64,000 nucleotides of DNA from Catenibacterium sp. co_0103 (GTDB lineage: Bacteria > Bacillota_I > Bacilli_A > Erysipelotrichales > Coprobacillaceae): the NCBI RefSeq assembly GCF_004168205.1, contig NZ_RCYB01000001.1, positions 23,789-87,788 of the forward strand, written 5' to 3'. The translations under genes and the position numbers were made by a program. The notes under the pieces were generated by a model, which saw only the letters and a program-made list of their open reading frames with translations, ran no database searches and was not told the DNA's origin. This document shows, piece after piece, positions 26,404 through 34,952 of the stretch. Positions within the stretch are counted from its first letter, which is position 1. Each line of letters begins with the position of its first letter.

Positions 26404-28377
26404 TTAGAATTCTTTGATAGCTTTGATTACATCTTCTACAGTTAAATGGAATTCCTTGAATAAGTCTGCTGGCTTACCTGAAGCACCAAATGTATCCATA
26501 GTGACATATTTGCCCTTGAATCCTGCGAATTCACCCCAAGATAAACGGCTTCCTGCTTCTACAATAATTCTATTTTCTACACATGATGGTAAAATAGATT
26601 CTTTGTATTCTTCAGACTGTTCTCTAAATAATTCCTGACAAGGCATAGAAACGATTCTGATATTTAAGTCAGGGTCTTTTAATTGTTCTTTAGCTTTGAC
26701 TGCTAAGTCTACTTCTGAACCTGATGCAATGATGATGATATCTGGCTTACTCATACAATCATCAATAATATAACCACCTCTTAAGGCACCTTTATTACTT
26801 CCTACCATCTTAGATAAGTCCTGTCTAGAAAGGATGAGTGATGTAGGTGTTTCTTTTGAACTCATTGCGACATACCAGCCTGCTTTTGTTTCAAATTCAT
26901 CACATGGTCTAAATACATACATGTTAGGCATTGCACGAAGCATAGTCAACTGTTCTACTGGTTCATGTGTTGGTCCATCTTCCCCTACACCAATACTGTC
27001 ATGAGTAAATACATAAGTAAGTGGAAGCTTCATTAATGAAGATAAACGAGCCATAGGTTTTACATAGTCACTAAATACAAAGAATGTAGCCACATATGCT
27101 TTTAATCCACCATACAACATTAAACCATTACCTACTGCAGCCATAGCCTGTTCTCTTACCCCAAAGTGAATATTACGTCCACCATAGTTGTCTGCACTGA
27201 ATTCACCTTCGCCATTTAATACTGTCTTATTAGAAGGTCCTAAGTCAGCTGAACCACCAATGAAGTTAGGGGCAAAGTTCTTAATAAGGTTCATTGTTTC
27301 ACCACTTGCAGCTCGTGTTGCAATATTGTGATGTTTATTAGCCCAGAATAATGGGTTATCCTTGAAGATTCTTGCAAAGTCAGGGTTAAAATACTGTTCC
27401 CATACAATCTTCATTTCTGGATATTCTTCAAAGTATTTATCCTGCATAGAAGTCCATGCATCATATAAATCATCTACACGTTTTTGTGTAGAAGCTAGAT
27501 AATCATATACTTCTTCTGGTACATAGAATTCTTCCTGTGGAAGACCAAGTTTTTCTTTAAGTGCTTTGATGTTGTCTACACCAAGTGGTGCACCATGAGT
27601 GCTTTCTGAACCTTCATTTGGACTATCTTTACCGATTGTAGTCTTGATTTCAATGAACTTAGGTTTACCTTTAATAGTTTTTGCTTTTTCTAATGCAGCA
27701 AGTACTTCATCTAAGTTATCTCCATCTTCTACAGTTAATGTTTCAAAACCAAATGCCTTTACTCTGTCTGATACATTTTCTGTAAATGTGATGTTTGTAT
27801 TACCTTCGATAGAAATGTTGTTTGAATCATATAAGATGATGAGCTTTTCTAACTTAAGTGTACCGGCAAGTGATAATGCTTCTGAAGAAATACCTTCCAT
27901 CATACATCCATCACCAGCTAATGCATAAACATAATGATCAAATAGATCATAACCTGGTTTATTAAATACAGTGGCTAAATGAGCCTGACCCATTGCCATA
28001 CCAACAGCCATGCCTAAGCCCTGTCCTAGTGGACCTGTAGTGGCATCTACACCTACTGTATGTCCATATTCTGGATGTCCTGGTGTAAGTGAACCTAACT
28101 GTCTAAACTGCTTTAAATCATCCATAGTTAAGCCATAACCATATAGATGTAATAAGCTATAAAGCATGCTTGATCCATGTCCTGCTGATAAAATAAAACG
28201 GTCTCTGTTAATCCATTCAGGATGCTTTGCACTATGGTTTAATACCTGTGACCATAATACATGAGTGAACCCAGCAGCCCCTAAAGGAAGTCCTGGATGT
28301 CCTGAATTTGCTTTCTGAATCATATCTGCACAAAGTGCTTTAATCGTATATACTGTTTTTTGATCAATCTTGTTCAT
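26404..28377 (-). CDS. tkt: Transketolase
   Basis: This 657-residue thiamin-diphosphate enzyme of the pentose phosphate pathway moves two-carbon ketol units between sugar phosphates. It contains NSGHPGLPLGAAG, the catalytic GHGSSMLYSLLHLYG, GPLGQGLGMAVGMA, the cofactor motif GDGCMMEGISSEA through LYDSNNIS, and in the middle domain FGVREQAMAAVGNG and HDSIGVGEDGPTHEP. It is full length. It is transcribed alone, followed by a strong terminator. Confidence 0.97.
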   Translation of the reverse strand: MNKIDQKTVYTIKALCADMIQKANSGHPGLPLGAAGFTHVLWSQVLNHSAKHPEWINRDRFILSAGHGSSMLYSLLHLYGYGLTMDDLKQFRQLGSLTPGHPEYGHTVGVDATTGPLGQGLGMAVGMAMGQAHLATVFNKPGYDLFDHYVYALAGDGCMMEGISSEALSLAGTLKLEKLIILYDSNNISIEGNTNITFTENVSDRVKAFGFETLTVEDGDNLDEVLAALEKAKTIKGKPKFIEIKTTIGKDSPNEGSESTHGAPLGVDNIKALKEKLGLPQEEFYVPEEVYDYLASTQKRVDDLYDAWTSMQDKYFEEYPEMKIVWEQYFNPDFARIFKDNPLFWANKHHNIATRAASGETMNLIKNFAPNFIGGSADLGPSNKTVLNGEGEFSADNYGGRNIHFGVREQAMAAVGNGLMLYGGLKAYVATFFVFSDYVKPMARLSSLMKLPLTYVFTHDSIGVGEDGPTHEPVEQLTMLRAMPNMYVFRPCDEFETKAGWYVAMSSKETPTSLILSRQDLSKMVGSNKGALRGGYIIDDCMSKPDIIIIASGSEVDLAVKAKEQLKDPDLNIRIVSMPCQELFREQSEEYKESILPSCVENRIIVEAGSRLSWGEFAGFKGKYVTMDTFGASGKPADLFKEFHLTVEDVIKAIKEF

Positions 28378-28447
28378 TTTCGTTTATTTTCTCCCATTCA
28401 TCATTGTTAAATATTATACCTGTTCTCTTTTTGTGAATGCAAGATAT

Positions 28448-29635
28448 TTAGTACTTCACATTCCAATTCATTGCAGCATTATATAAGAAATACAGGCCAT
28501 ACATTAAGCAGCCTTCATCAAAAATAGTGGCTTTGTTATGAAGACCATAAATATAACCATCCTGTTTACATCCTGCAGCAAGAGTAACAAAGAGTGAAGG
28601 TACATTGGCAGTAATATGGCCAAAGTCTTCTGAGATAGTAAGAGGAAGTTCTAACTTCTTGATATAACCACCAAATACATCTTTTTCTACATCCATAATA
28701 GATTTAAGTAATGCAGGATCATTATAGACACTTGGTGCCTGCTGTAAAATTGTGATACCTGCCTGGGCATGATACATAGAAGCAATACTTTGAACTAACT
28801 CATTCACTCTACCCATAATATATTCCTGATCATCTGGACGATAACTTCTTAAAGAACATTTCATATAGGCTTTTTCTGGAATAATATTATGTGCTTTACC
28901 TGCATTCATAATACCAATTGTAAGTACATCATCATGACTCATGCTGATTTCTTTAGGAATGATTTCCTGTAATTGCTGGTATATATGAACAGCCACACGC
29001 AGTGCGTCAATACCTTTTTCTGGCATAGAACCATGTGAACTCTTACCTGTAATATTAATTTCAAAGATTGTAGACGCTGTTGTCATCGCTTTACGGATTG
29101 TACGTATAGTTCCTGTCTTATCTTCTGTTGCAGGCATAACATGTAACCCTACTGCAGCATCAACACGAGGATACTTTAATACCCCATCTTCAATCATCAT
29201 CTTACAACCCACTAGTCCTTCTTCATGAGGCTGGAAAACAATCTTGATCTGCCCTTTTAGTTTCTTTTCATTCTGTTTTAATAGTTTGGCACACATCAAC
29301 ATCATAGATGCATGCATATCATGTCCACAGGCATGCATAGATCCATTAATAGATTTAAAAGGTAAGTTTGTATGTTCTACTAAAGGTAATGCATCCATAT
29401 CACTTCTAAGTAAAAGAATCTTCTTATCATGAGGTCCTACAAGTATTTCAATACTTCCTCCTGGATTCACAATAATATTCTCATAACCATACATTTCAAG
29501 CAGTTTCACTATATATTCCTGTGTCTGAGGAAGAGGATGACCTACTTCTGGATGTTCATGAAAATGTCTTCTCAGTCGTATTAATTCCTGTTCGATATCC
29601 TTGTTGTTTGATATCCATTTTTCTATCTTTTCCAT
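28448..29635 (-). CDS. M20 family amidohydrolase (peptidase/N-acyl amino acid hydrolase)
   Basis: This 395-residue metal-dependent hydrolase has the M20D layout: RRHFHEHPEVG near the N-terminus, metal ligands in ACGHDMHASMM (His, Asp), PHEEGLVGCKMM (Glu-Glu), GLHVMP (His) and a final His in YGLHN. The dimerisation domain lies at about 185-300. Relatives remove acyl groups from amino acids or act as carboxypeptidases; which one applies here is not visible. A broken RpiR-like regulator gene ends ten bases upstream on the same strand. Confidence 0.9.
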   Translation of the reverse strand: MEKIEKWISNNKDIEQELIRLRRHFHEHPEVGHPLPQTQEYIVKLLEMYGYENIIVNPGGSIEILVGPHDKKILLLRSDMDALPLVEHTNLPFKSINGSMHACGHDMHASMMLMCAKLLKQNEKKLKGQIKIVFQPHEEGLVGCKMMIEDGVLKYPRVDAAVGLHVMPATEDKTGTIRTIRKAMTTASTIFEINITGKSSHGSMPEKGIDALRVAVHIYQQLQEIIPKEISMSHDDVLTIGIMNAGKAHNIIPEKAYMKCSLRSYRPDDQEYIMGRVNELVQSIASMYHAQAGITILQQAPSVYNDPALLKSIMDVEKDVFGGYIKKLELPLTISEDFGHITANVPSLFVTLAAGCKQDGYIYGLHNKATIFDEGCLMYGLYFLYNAAMNWNVKY

Positions 29636-29644
29636 AACTTACAC

Positions 29645-29809
29645 CTACTTTTCCATTTCTTGAATAATACGTCTTGTATTAATAATCTTTTGTGCATATT
29701 CCTCTTTATTACGTTTCACTAATCCATAGTAAAGAAGATCAACAGCAATAAGTGCAGCCATATCTTCTTCTGGATGTGATAAAAAACTTTTCCCTTTTTT
29801 ATAATTACC
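29645..29809 (-). pseudogene. C-terminal fragment of a second MurR/RpiR regulator
   Basis: The minus strand encodes GKSFLSHPEEDMAALIAVDL then LYYGLVKRNKEEYAQKI, ending in EMEK and a TAG. This corresponds to the last helix of the SIS domain of an RpiR regulator (compare TDLLYYGVFKKNFEEHKK in the regulator at 7923). No upstream coding remains, so about 220 residues have been deleted. It probably once regulated the M20 hydrolase gene that follows directly. Confidence 0.75.
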
Positions 29810-30017
29810 CTTTAAAAAAGTATACCATGATTTTCTTTTTTATCGCATTTTTTATGCCATAATATAAAAATTATGCATGATTTAATAATTTTTTATCATT
29901 TTATAACATTTTTTTATTATCTTCCGATAATTCATTTTATCATGAATATATAGTCTGTTTTTTCGCTTATTCCGATAAACATACATGATAATTTAATGTT
30001 ATGATGATAATTTCTTA
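29810..30017. other. AT-rich region upstream of amt
   Basis: No gene is visible in this very AT-rich stretch. It contains repeated TTCCGATAA (about 29922 and 29969) and several ATGATAA/TTATCAT elements that form short inverted repeats. These may be binding sites for a nitrogen regulator, but no known consensus was matched. Confidence 0.4.
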
Positions 30018-30046
30018 TTGACATGACTGTTTTCTATTCGTATAAT
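30018..30046 (+). promoter_or_regulatory. Consensus promoter of the ammonium transporter gene
   Basis: TTGACA (30018-30023), a 17-base spacer and TATAAT (30041-30046) make an exact consensus sigma-A promoter, about 57 bases before the amt ATG and its AAAGGGGGA ribosome site. Confidence 0.85.
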
Positions 30047-30102
30047 GCAGTCATACCAGAAAGGTAAAAAGAAAACATAAACATGATAAAGGGGGAGTGC
30101 TT

Positions 30103-30495
30103 ATGGCAAAGGTTTTAACTGAAGTTTTTGGTATATGGTATTTAATTGGTGCTGCGTTTGTATTCTTTATGCAGGCAGGCTTCGCAATGGTTGAGGCAGG
30201 GTTCACCCGTGCTAAGAACGCCGGAAATATCATCATGAAGAACTTGATGGATTTCTGCTTAGGAACTGTTGCTTTTCTTATTGTAGGTTATAGCTTCTTA
30301 TGTGGAAGTGATGTAGCTAACGGATTTATTGGCTGGGTTGGTTTTGGAAATGGTCCATTAACTAACTTTGCATCAACCGATTGGTCAAGCTTCGTATTCA
30401 ACTTAGTATTCTGTGCAACTGCAGCAACTATCGTATCTGGAGCAATGGCGGAAAGAACTAAGTTCTTAAGTTATTGTATTTATTCATTCGTTGTA
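30103..30495 (+). pseudogene. amt: Ammonium transporter, N-terminal part (interrupted)
   Basis: This is the first 131 residues of an Amt ammonium channel: WYLIGAAFVFFMQAGFAMVE, AGFTRAKNAGNIIMKNLMD and CATAATIVSGAMAERTKF are diagnostic. The normal next segment (YSFVV-SLIVYPIEAHW) is broken after VV at about 30495 by an IS200/IS605 element. The rest of the gene lies at 33128-34003. ATG at 30103 follows a good ribosome site; the in-frame GTG at 30097 is too close to it. Confidence 0.9.
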
Positions 30496-30776
30496 AATTT
30501 GTGGCGAAAAAATCACACGCTTGCGTGTGGGATGAAAGCCACATTTTACTTGATAAATACTTAGAAAAATGATATATAATCTATGTATATTAAAGTATAG
30601 AAAGTAAACAGATCATTAGTAAAAGTAACTATGATATAAACACACATACAACAAAACAACCATCACTGTAATCAGAAAAATCCTAATAATACTGCACATA
30701 TAGCGAACAATAATAACCATGCAGAACAGTGCAACTCTGATAATTCAACATATCATTCAAGTTGTGGAAAAAAGTA

Positions 30777-30983
30777 ATGACAAGAACTAAAAGTGACAAT
30801 GTACAAATAAATATTTCCATTCCTGCTGGATGGAAAACAGAACTTGAGAACCCTGCACGTATCTATTCTGTTGAGGAAGGTGAGAGTATCATATTTCTTG
30901 ACTTGTTGCGTAGAGGAATTCAGAAAAAATATCAATTAGGTGAACAAGACAGTGAAGAACAATATCATAGTGCTTCGTATTGA
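30777..30983 (+). CDS. Ribbon-helix-helix-like accessory protein of the IS element
   Basis: This protein of about 68 residues contains a strand-like DNVQINISIPAGWKTELE followed by helices around YSVEEGESIIFLDLLRRGIQ, the outline of a ribbon-helix-helix DNA-binding protein. It lies between the left end and tnpA, where it could bind the element's ends or repress the transposase genes. The ATG at 30777 is preferred; a TTG at 30762 is in frame. Assignment rests on pattern only. Confidence 0.5.
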   Translation: MTRTKSDNVQINISIPAGWKTELENPARIYSVEEGESIIFLDLLRRGIQKKYQLGEQDSEEQYHSASY

Positions 30984-31031
30984 AAATATCTGATACAGTA
31001 TCACATCATCAGGTATTCTAAATTCATATTT

Positions 31032-31290
31032 CTGGTATTAAAAGGTAATGTAGAGGAAATATTGAAACAGATATTACAGAAAAATCTATTATCACATTAA
31101 GGCTCTTGAAGTGAAGCCTGACCATATACATGTCTTTGTAGATGTACCACAAACTGCTGCTCCCTGTGATGTTGTAGGAACTTTTAAAGATATAAGTGCT
31201 ATTGAACTATTCAAGGCATTTCCGCAATTAATACAATTCTGCAGGATGTGGTATTTTATGGTCTAGAGGATATTTTGTATCTACAGTAAT
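31032..31290 (+). pseudogene. tnpA: Decayed IS200-type TnpA (Y1 HUH transposase)
   Basis: Three frames carry the pieces: LVLKGNVEEILKQILQ; IKALEVKPDHIHVFVDVP with the metal-binding HUH motif (HIH, 31123-31131) and DVVGTFKDISAIELFKAFPQL; and WSRGYFVSTV. Together these match the middle of an IS200 TnpA. The N-terminus and the C-terminal helix with the catalytic tyrosine are missing, and at least two frameshifts are present. The element cannot move itself and would need a TnpA supplied in trans. Confidence 0.8.
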
Positions 31291-31315
31291 TAGGATAATA
31301 TTAAGGAGCAGAAAA

Positions 31316-32929
31316 ATGATAACTGATAAAGAACATAAAAGACATCTTAAACAATTTCATAAGCTTTCTGATAGACATATCTTAGCTGCTGAAACTGATA
31401 TGTCTTCTTCTGATATACAAAAAGTTGTAAAGCTATCGAATAAAATCAGAAAAGCAGGCAATGAACTTGTAGGTCTTATGAGAAAGAATTATAACCAGCT
31501 TATGCGTACAAAGAGATACCGTAAATTACTGTTTCTTTATGGTGATTCTAAAGATAAGGATAAAAGAAGAACTTATGCTAAACAACTTAATGAAATGCAG
31601 AAAGCTTATAATATTACATGGGAATACTGCAGAACGTCCATGATTCCAATAGGCAAGAAATATGGTGTAGACGCTGTATTCGCTCTGACTAAAGCCGAAG
31701 ATATATGGCGTGGTATTGAGAAATGCTTATATGGTAATGGTAATGCCATTCATTTCTCAAGATATGGAGAACTGCCTTGTATTCGTGCAAAGCAGATCAA
31801 TCGTGGTATACCTATATCCGTCACAGATAATAAGCTACAGTTCAAACTTGGCAGGATGGTATTTGGAATACAAATAAATGATAGATTCCAGCAGGATGAA
31901 GTAGATGCGGTTTTATCATATCTTGCTGAATCTGAGATTCTGGATGACAGGGCTGTTAAAACTCTTATTAAAGATGGCTGTTGCATAGATACATACAGAC
32001 CCTGCTATGCTACGCTTGTTCCCAGGATGATAAGAGGTAAATACAGAGTATATCTGCATCTTACTATCGAGGGTAAAGCAAAGCCAAAATATGATAAGCA
32101 TGGCAGCCCAAGACATAAATATGGCAAAGGAATGATCGGCGCTGATATTGGTACACAGACTGTTGCTTATACATCTGATACTGAGGTGGGCTTGAAGAAT
32201 CTTTCAGAGCGTGGCAGCAGTATTCAGACATCTGAGAGAAAAGAACGTCTGCTTCACCGTGCTATGGACAGGTCAAGACGTGCAACTAATCCTCAGAATT
32301 ATAATGATGATGGTACTGTAAAAAAAGGCCGTAAAACCTGGAAATATTCTAATCATTATAAGAAATTAAAAGAAAAACACTCTGAACTATGTCGCATCAA
32401 TGCCATAAACAGACAGCTTGCAATAAATGAAGACGCTAACCATTTAAGAAGTCTTGGAGATGTATTTATCACAGAACCTAAAAATGCAGGCAGGCTTATG
32501 AGACGAGCCAAAGAAACTACGGTCAATAGCAAAGGCAAGTTTAATAGGAAAAAGCGTTTTGGCAAATCCATAAAGAATAGATGTCCTTCTGGGTTTCAAA
32601 CTGCTGTAGAACAGAAATTCAAGGTATCAGGTGGTATATATATTGAAGTATCTAATGATTATAGAGCCTCACAGTACGACCATACTATTGATGACTATAT
32701 TAAAAAGAAACTATCTGAGCGAATGTATAAGCTGCAAGATGGTACTGAGGTACAACGAGACTGGTATTCATCATTCCTATTATACTGTTACGATTACAGA
32801 ACCAAAGATATAGATAAAAACAAATGTATTTCTGAATTTGATAAGTGTTACAGCAAAGAAAAGGCTCTAATCGAATGGATTAGGGTTAACGAGATCAAGG
32901 TATTAAATAGCGGAATTAAGATAGCGTAA
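31316..32929 (+). CDS. tnpB: TnpB RNA-guided nuclease (IS605 OrfB family)
   Basis: This 537-residue protein is a TnpB, the compact RuvC nuclease related to Cas12 that is guided by an RNA made from the element's right end. The three acidic residues can be placed: Asp277 in IGADIGTQT, Glu387 in FITEPKN and Asp482 in QRDWYSSFLL. The zinc finger with paired CxxC, usual between the last two RuvC motifs, is not present; the segment there has SQYDHTIDDYIKKKLSERMY instead. It is longer than typical TnpB (about 400). An AAGGAG site precedes the ATG. The frame is intact while its tnpA partner is decayed. Confidence 0.85.
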   Translation: MITDKEHKRHLKQFHKLSDRHILAAETDMSSSDIQKVVKLSNKIRKAGNELVGLMRKNYNQLMRTKRYRKLLFLYGDSKDKDKRRTYAKQLNEMQKAYNITWEYCRTSMIPIGKKYGVDAVFALTKAEDIWRGIEKCLYGNGNAIHFSRYGELPCIRAKQINRGIPISVTDNKLQFKLGRMVFGIQINDRFQQDEVDAVLSYLAESEILDDRAVKTLIKDGCCIDTYRPCYATLVPRMIRGKYRVYLHLTIEGKAKPKYDKHGSPRHKYGKGMIGADIGTQTVAYTSDTEVGLKNLSERGSSIQTSERKERLLHRAMDRSRRATNPQNYNDDGTVKKGRKTWKYSNHYKKLKEKHSELCRINAINRQLAINEDANHLRSLGDVFITEPKNAGRLMRRAKETTVNSKGKFNRKKRFGKSIKNRCPSGFQTAVEQKFKVSGGIYIEVSNDYRASQYDHTIDDYIKKKLSERMYKLQDGTEVQRDWYSSFLLYCYDYRTKDIDKNKCISEFDKCYSKEKALIEWIRVNEIKVLNSGIKIA

Positions 32930-33127
32930 AACATATTCAGGGAGATTGACTATACTTCCTTACGAAAGTAGAAATTTACCGTTAATGTGGTCGTTGGACT
33001 GCTTGGTAATGAAAGTTCTGATTCAAATAGATTTACACTTGTAGCTCCAAAGTCTGAAAATGATGTACGATTACAAGCTACACTTGGCAATCAGAACCCC
33101 ACGGGCTTGCCCGTGGGAGTAGTCAGT
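32930..33127 (+). ncRNA. Predicted omega/reRNA region of the TnpB element
   Basis: By analogy with other TnpB elements, the guide RNA scaffold should come from the 3' end of tnpB and the region up to the right-end hairpin (33098-33117), with the guide read from the bases directly beyond the element. There is no coding in these 198 bases. The exact ends were not determined. Confidence 0.45.
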
Positions 33128-34003
33128 TCTTTAATTGTTTATCCTATTGAAGCTCATTGGGTTTGAGGACCCGATGGCTGGTTAACAGCAATGGGATTCC
33201 ATAATTTTGCTGGTAGTGCAGTTATTCACTTCGTTGGTGGTTTAACTGCTTTAATTGGAGCTAAAATTCTTGGTCCTCGTGTTGGTAAGTTCAATAAAGA
33301 TGGAAGCCCAAATGGTATTCCTGGTCATAGTTTAACTATTGGTGCTTTAGGTGTATTTATTCTTTGGTTTGGCTGGTATGGATTTAACGGTGCTGCTGCT
33401 AAAAATGGTACTCAGTTAGCAACTATCTTTGCAACTACTACTGTTGCACCAGCACTTGCAACATGTACTGTAATGATCTTTACTTGGTTATTAGATTATA
33501 AATTACATATTGATGATCCAGTTGGTGCTGTCGCTGTTCATTTTGGTAATGGTTTACTTGGTACTATCTGTGTTGGATTATTTGCCTGCGGTACTGATAC
33601 AATGCCTAAGGCTCAAGGTCTATTCTATGGAGGAGGCTTTAAGTTATTAGGTACTCAGTTACTTGGCTTATTATGTATTGGTGTTTGGACTGCTGTATTA
33701 ATGACTATTACATTCGTAGTTGTTAAACATACTGTTGGTCTTAGAGTTACTGAAGAAGAAATCACTGGTCTTGATAAGCTTGAACATGGTTTAGAGAGTG
33801 CTTATGCAGGCTTCGCATTAAAAACAGAAACTTATACTGGTGCTACCACTACAACTGTTTCTGCTCCTGAATTAAGTGTTACAGAAGCTGTTCCTACTGT
33901 TGCAGTCAATGGGGAAGGTAAGATCTTTATCTATAATGTAGAGAATGTCGTAAGAATCTCTTCTGGTGAACAAAGTCCTGAAGCCTTAAGCTATGAAGAC
34001 TAA
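33128..34003 (+). pseudogene. amt: Ammonium transporter, C-terminal part (interrupted, with a nonsense codon)
   Basis: The continuation of amt reads SLIVYPIEAHWV, then a TGA at 33164-33166 where the family has Trp (HWVWG), then GPDGWLTAMGFHNFAGSAVI and the remaining helices with PVGAVAVHFGNGLLG. It ends with an unusually long Thr/Val-rich tail (about 60 residues). An internal ATG at 33191 opens a 270-codon frame but would give a channel lacking its first helices. The TGG-to-TGA change suggests the gene has been drifting since the insertion. Confidence 0.88.
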
Positions 34004-34009
34004 ATAAAG

Positions 34010-34041
34010 ATGAGACTCGATTATTTCGAGCCTCATTTTTT
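34010..34041 (+). terminator. Terminator of amt
   Basis: ATGAG.CTCGA pairs with TCGAG.CTCAT (loop TTATT) followed by eight T, beginning seven bases after the amt stop. Confidence 0.85.
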
Positions 34042-34073
34042 TCATTATTTGATTGTTTGATACCGTTACGTTA

Positions 34074-34094
34074 TTTCTTATATATAATAAGAAA
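34074..34094. promoter_or_regulatory. Palindrome over the -10 box of the HAD gene
   Basis: TTTCTTAT and ATAAGAAA form a perfect inverted repeat around ATATA. The centre contains TATAAT (34083-34088), so a bound regulator would sit on the promoter of the gene at 34113. The regulator is unknown. Confidence 0.5.
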
Positions 34095-34112
34095 CATATA
34101 AAGGAGAAAAAT

Positions 34113-34952
34113 ATGGGTAAAATAATATTTCTAGATGTAGATGGTACATTAATTGATTATGAAGCAAAGTTACCTGCTTCAGCAGCTAAGGCAGTAGACA
34201 TGGCACGCGCAAATGGTCATAAGGTTTATATTTGTACTGGATGTTCTAAAGCTGAAGTACTACAGCGTAATTTATGTGATTTAGATGGTATGATTGGTGG
34301 TAATGGTGCTTATGTAGAAGACCATAATGAAGTTGTAATGCATCAAGGATTATCAAAGGAAGATGTAAAACACATTGTAGATTGGTGTAATGAGAGACAC
34401 TTAGGTTTCTATTTAGAAGCCAATAGTGGTATGTACTGTAATGACTATATGTTAGAACAGGGTCCTGAAACAATGGTTAAGTATGCTCAGGGTAAAGGAG
34501 CAGATCTAGAGAAAGCAAAGGAATCTTCTAAAGCATTCATGGATGGATTTATTCATTTACAGGGTGAAGATTTATATAGAGATGATGTGAATAAAATCAG
34601 CTTTATCTTAAGTTCTTATCAGGATCATTTAGATTCTAAGATAGAATTTCCTACTCTTGTAGCGAATACATGGGGTGGTAAGGGTGAAGTAGCCTTATAT
34701 GGTGATTTAGGACCTACTGGTATTACTAAGAGACATGCGATTGAAGTATTGATGGAACATCTTGGTGCTGATTTTAAGGATACTATTTCTTTTGGCGATG
34801 CAAAGATTGATTTATCAATGTTTGAATGTTGTGCTTATAATGTCGCTATGGGTAATGGTGGTCCTGAAATTAAAGAAGCAGCAGATTATATTACGACTGA
34901 TGTCAATGATGATGGACTTTATAATGCATTTAAACATTTAGGACTAATTTAA
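34113..34952 (+). CDS. HAD superfamily Cof-type phosphatase
   Basis: This 279-residue HAD hydrolase of the Cof/type IIB class dephosphorylates small phosphorylated metabolites, often sugar phosphates. Motif I is IIFLDVDGTLIDYE (Asp8 and Asp10), motif II lies in YICTGCSKAEV, and motif IV is ISFGDAKIDLSMFE (the family usually has GDGxND, here GDAKID). The start at 34113 has AAGGAG eight bases upstream; a longer in-frame opening at 34053 has none. It ends in a terminator shared with the converging gene. Confidence 0.88.
   Translation: MGKIIFLDVDGTLIDYEAKLPASAAKAVDMARANGHKVYICTGCSKAEVLQRNLCDLDGMIGGNGAYVEDHNEVVMHQGLSKEDVKHIVDWCNERHLGFYLEANSGMYCNDYMLEQGPETMVKYAQGKGADLEKAKESSKAFMDGFIHLQGEDLYRDDVNKISFILSSYQDHLDSKIEFPTLVANTWGGKGEVALYGDLGPTGITKRHAIEVLMEHLGADFKDTISFGDAKIDLSMFECCAYNVAMGNGGPEIKEAADYITTDVNDDGLYNAFKHLGLI

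Larger units (their letters stand above)
30496..33127 (+). mobile_element. IS200/IS605-type element inserted in amt
   Basis: About 2.6 kb separates the two halves of amt. Near its left end is the hairpin CACACGC-TT-GCGTGTG (30514-30529) and near its right end CCCACGGGC-TT-GCCCGTGGG (33098-33117), the subterminal palindromes expected for this family. Inside are a small ribbon-helix-helix-like gene, a decayed tnpA and an intact tnpB. No target duplication is seen, as expected. Exact ends are uncertain by several bases because the empty site is not available. Confidence 0.85.

Noticed and set aside
29810-30017. CRISPR-like repeats in the amt upstream region
   Set aside because: The TTCCGATAA and TTATCAT elements are short, irregularly spaced and without spacers of constant length.
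31316-32929. TnpB as a nuclease-dead repressor (TldR-like)
   Set aside because: All three RuvC acidic residues can be placed and the element ends are present, so an active nuclease is the simpler reading.
33164-33166. TGA read as tryptophan (alternative genetic code)
   Set aside because: TGA serves as a genuine stop in this window, for example at the end of the sugar kinase gene at 4319, and amt is already disrupted.
33191-34003. Intact 270-residue ammonium transporter
   Set aside because: It lacks the first helices and a ribosome site; it is the downstream half of the interrupted amt.
34053-34112. N-terminal extension of the HAD phosphatase
   Set aside because: The extension covers the promoter palindrome and has no ribosome site; ATG 34113 with AAGGAG is preferred.
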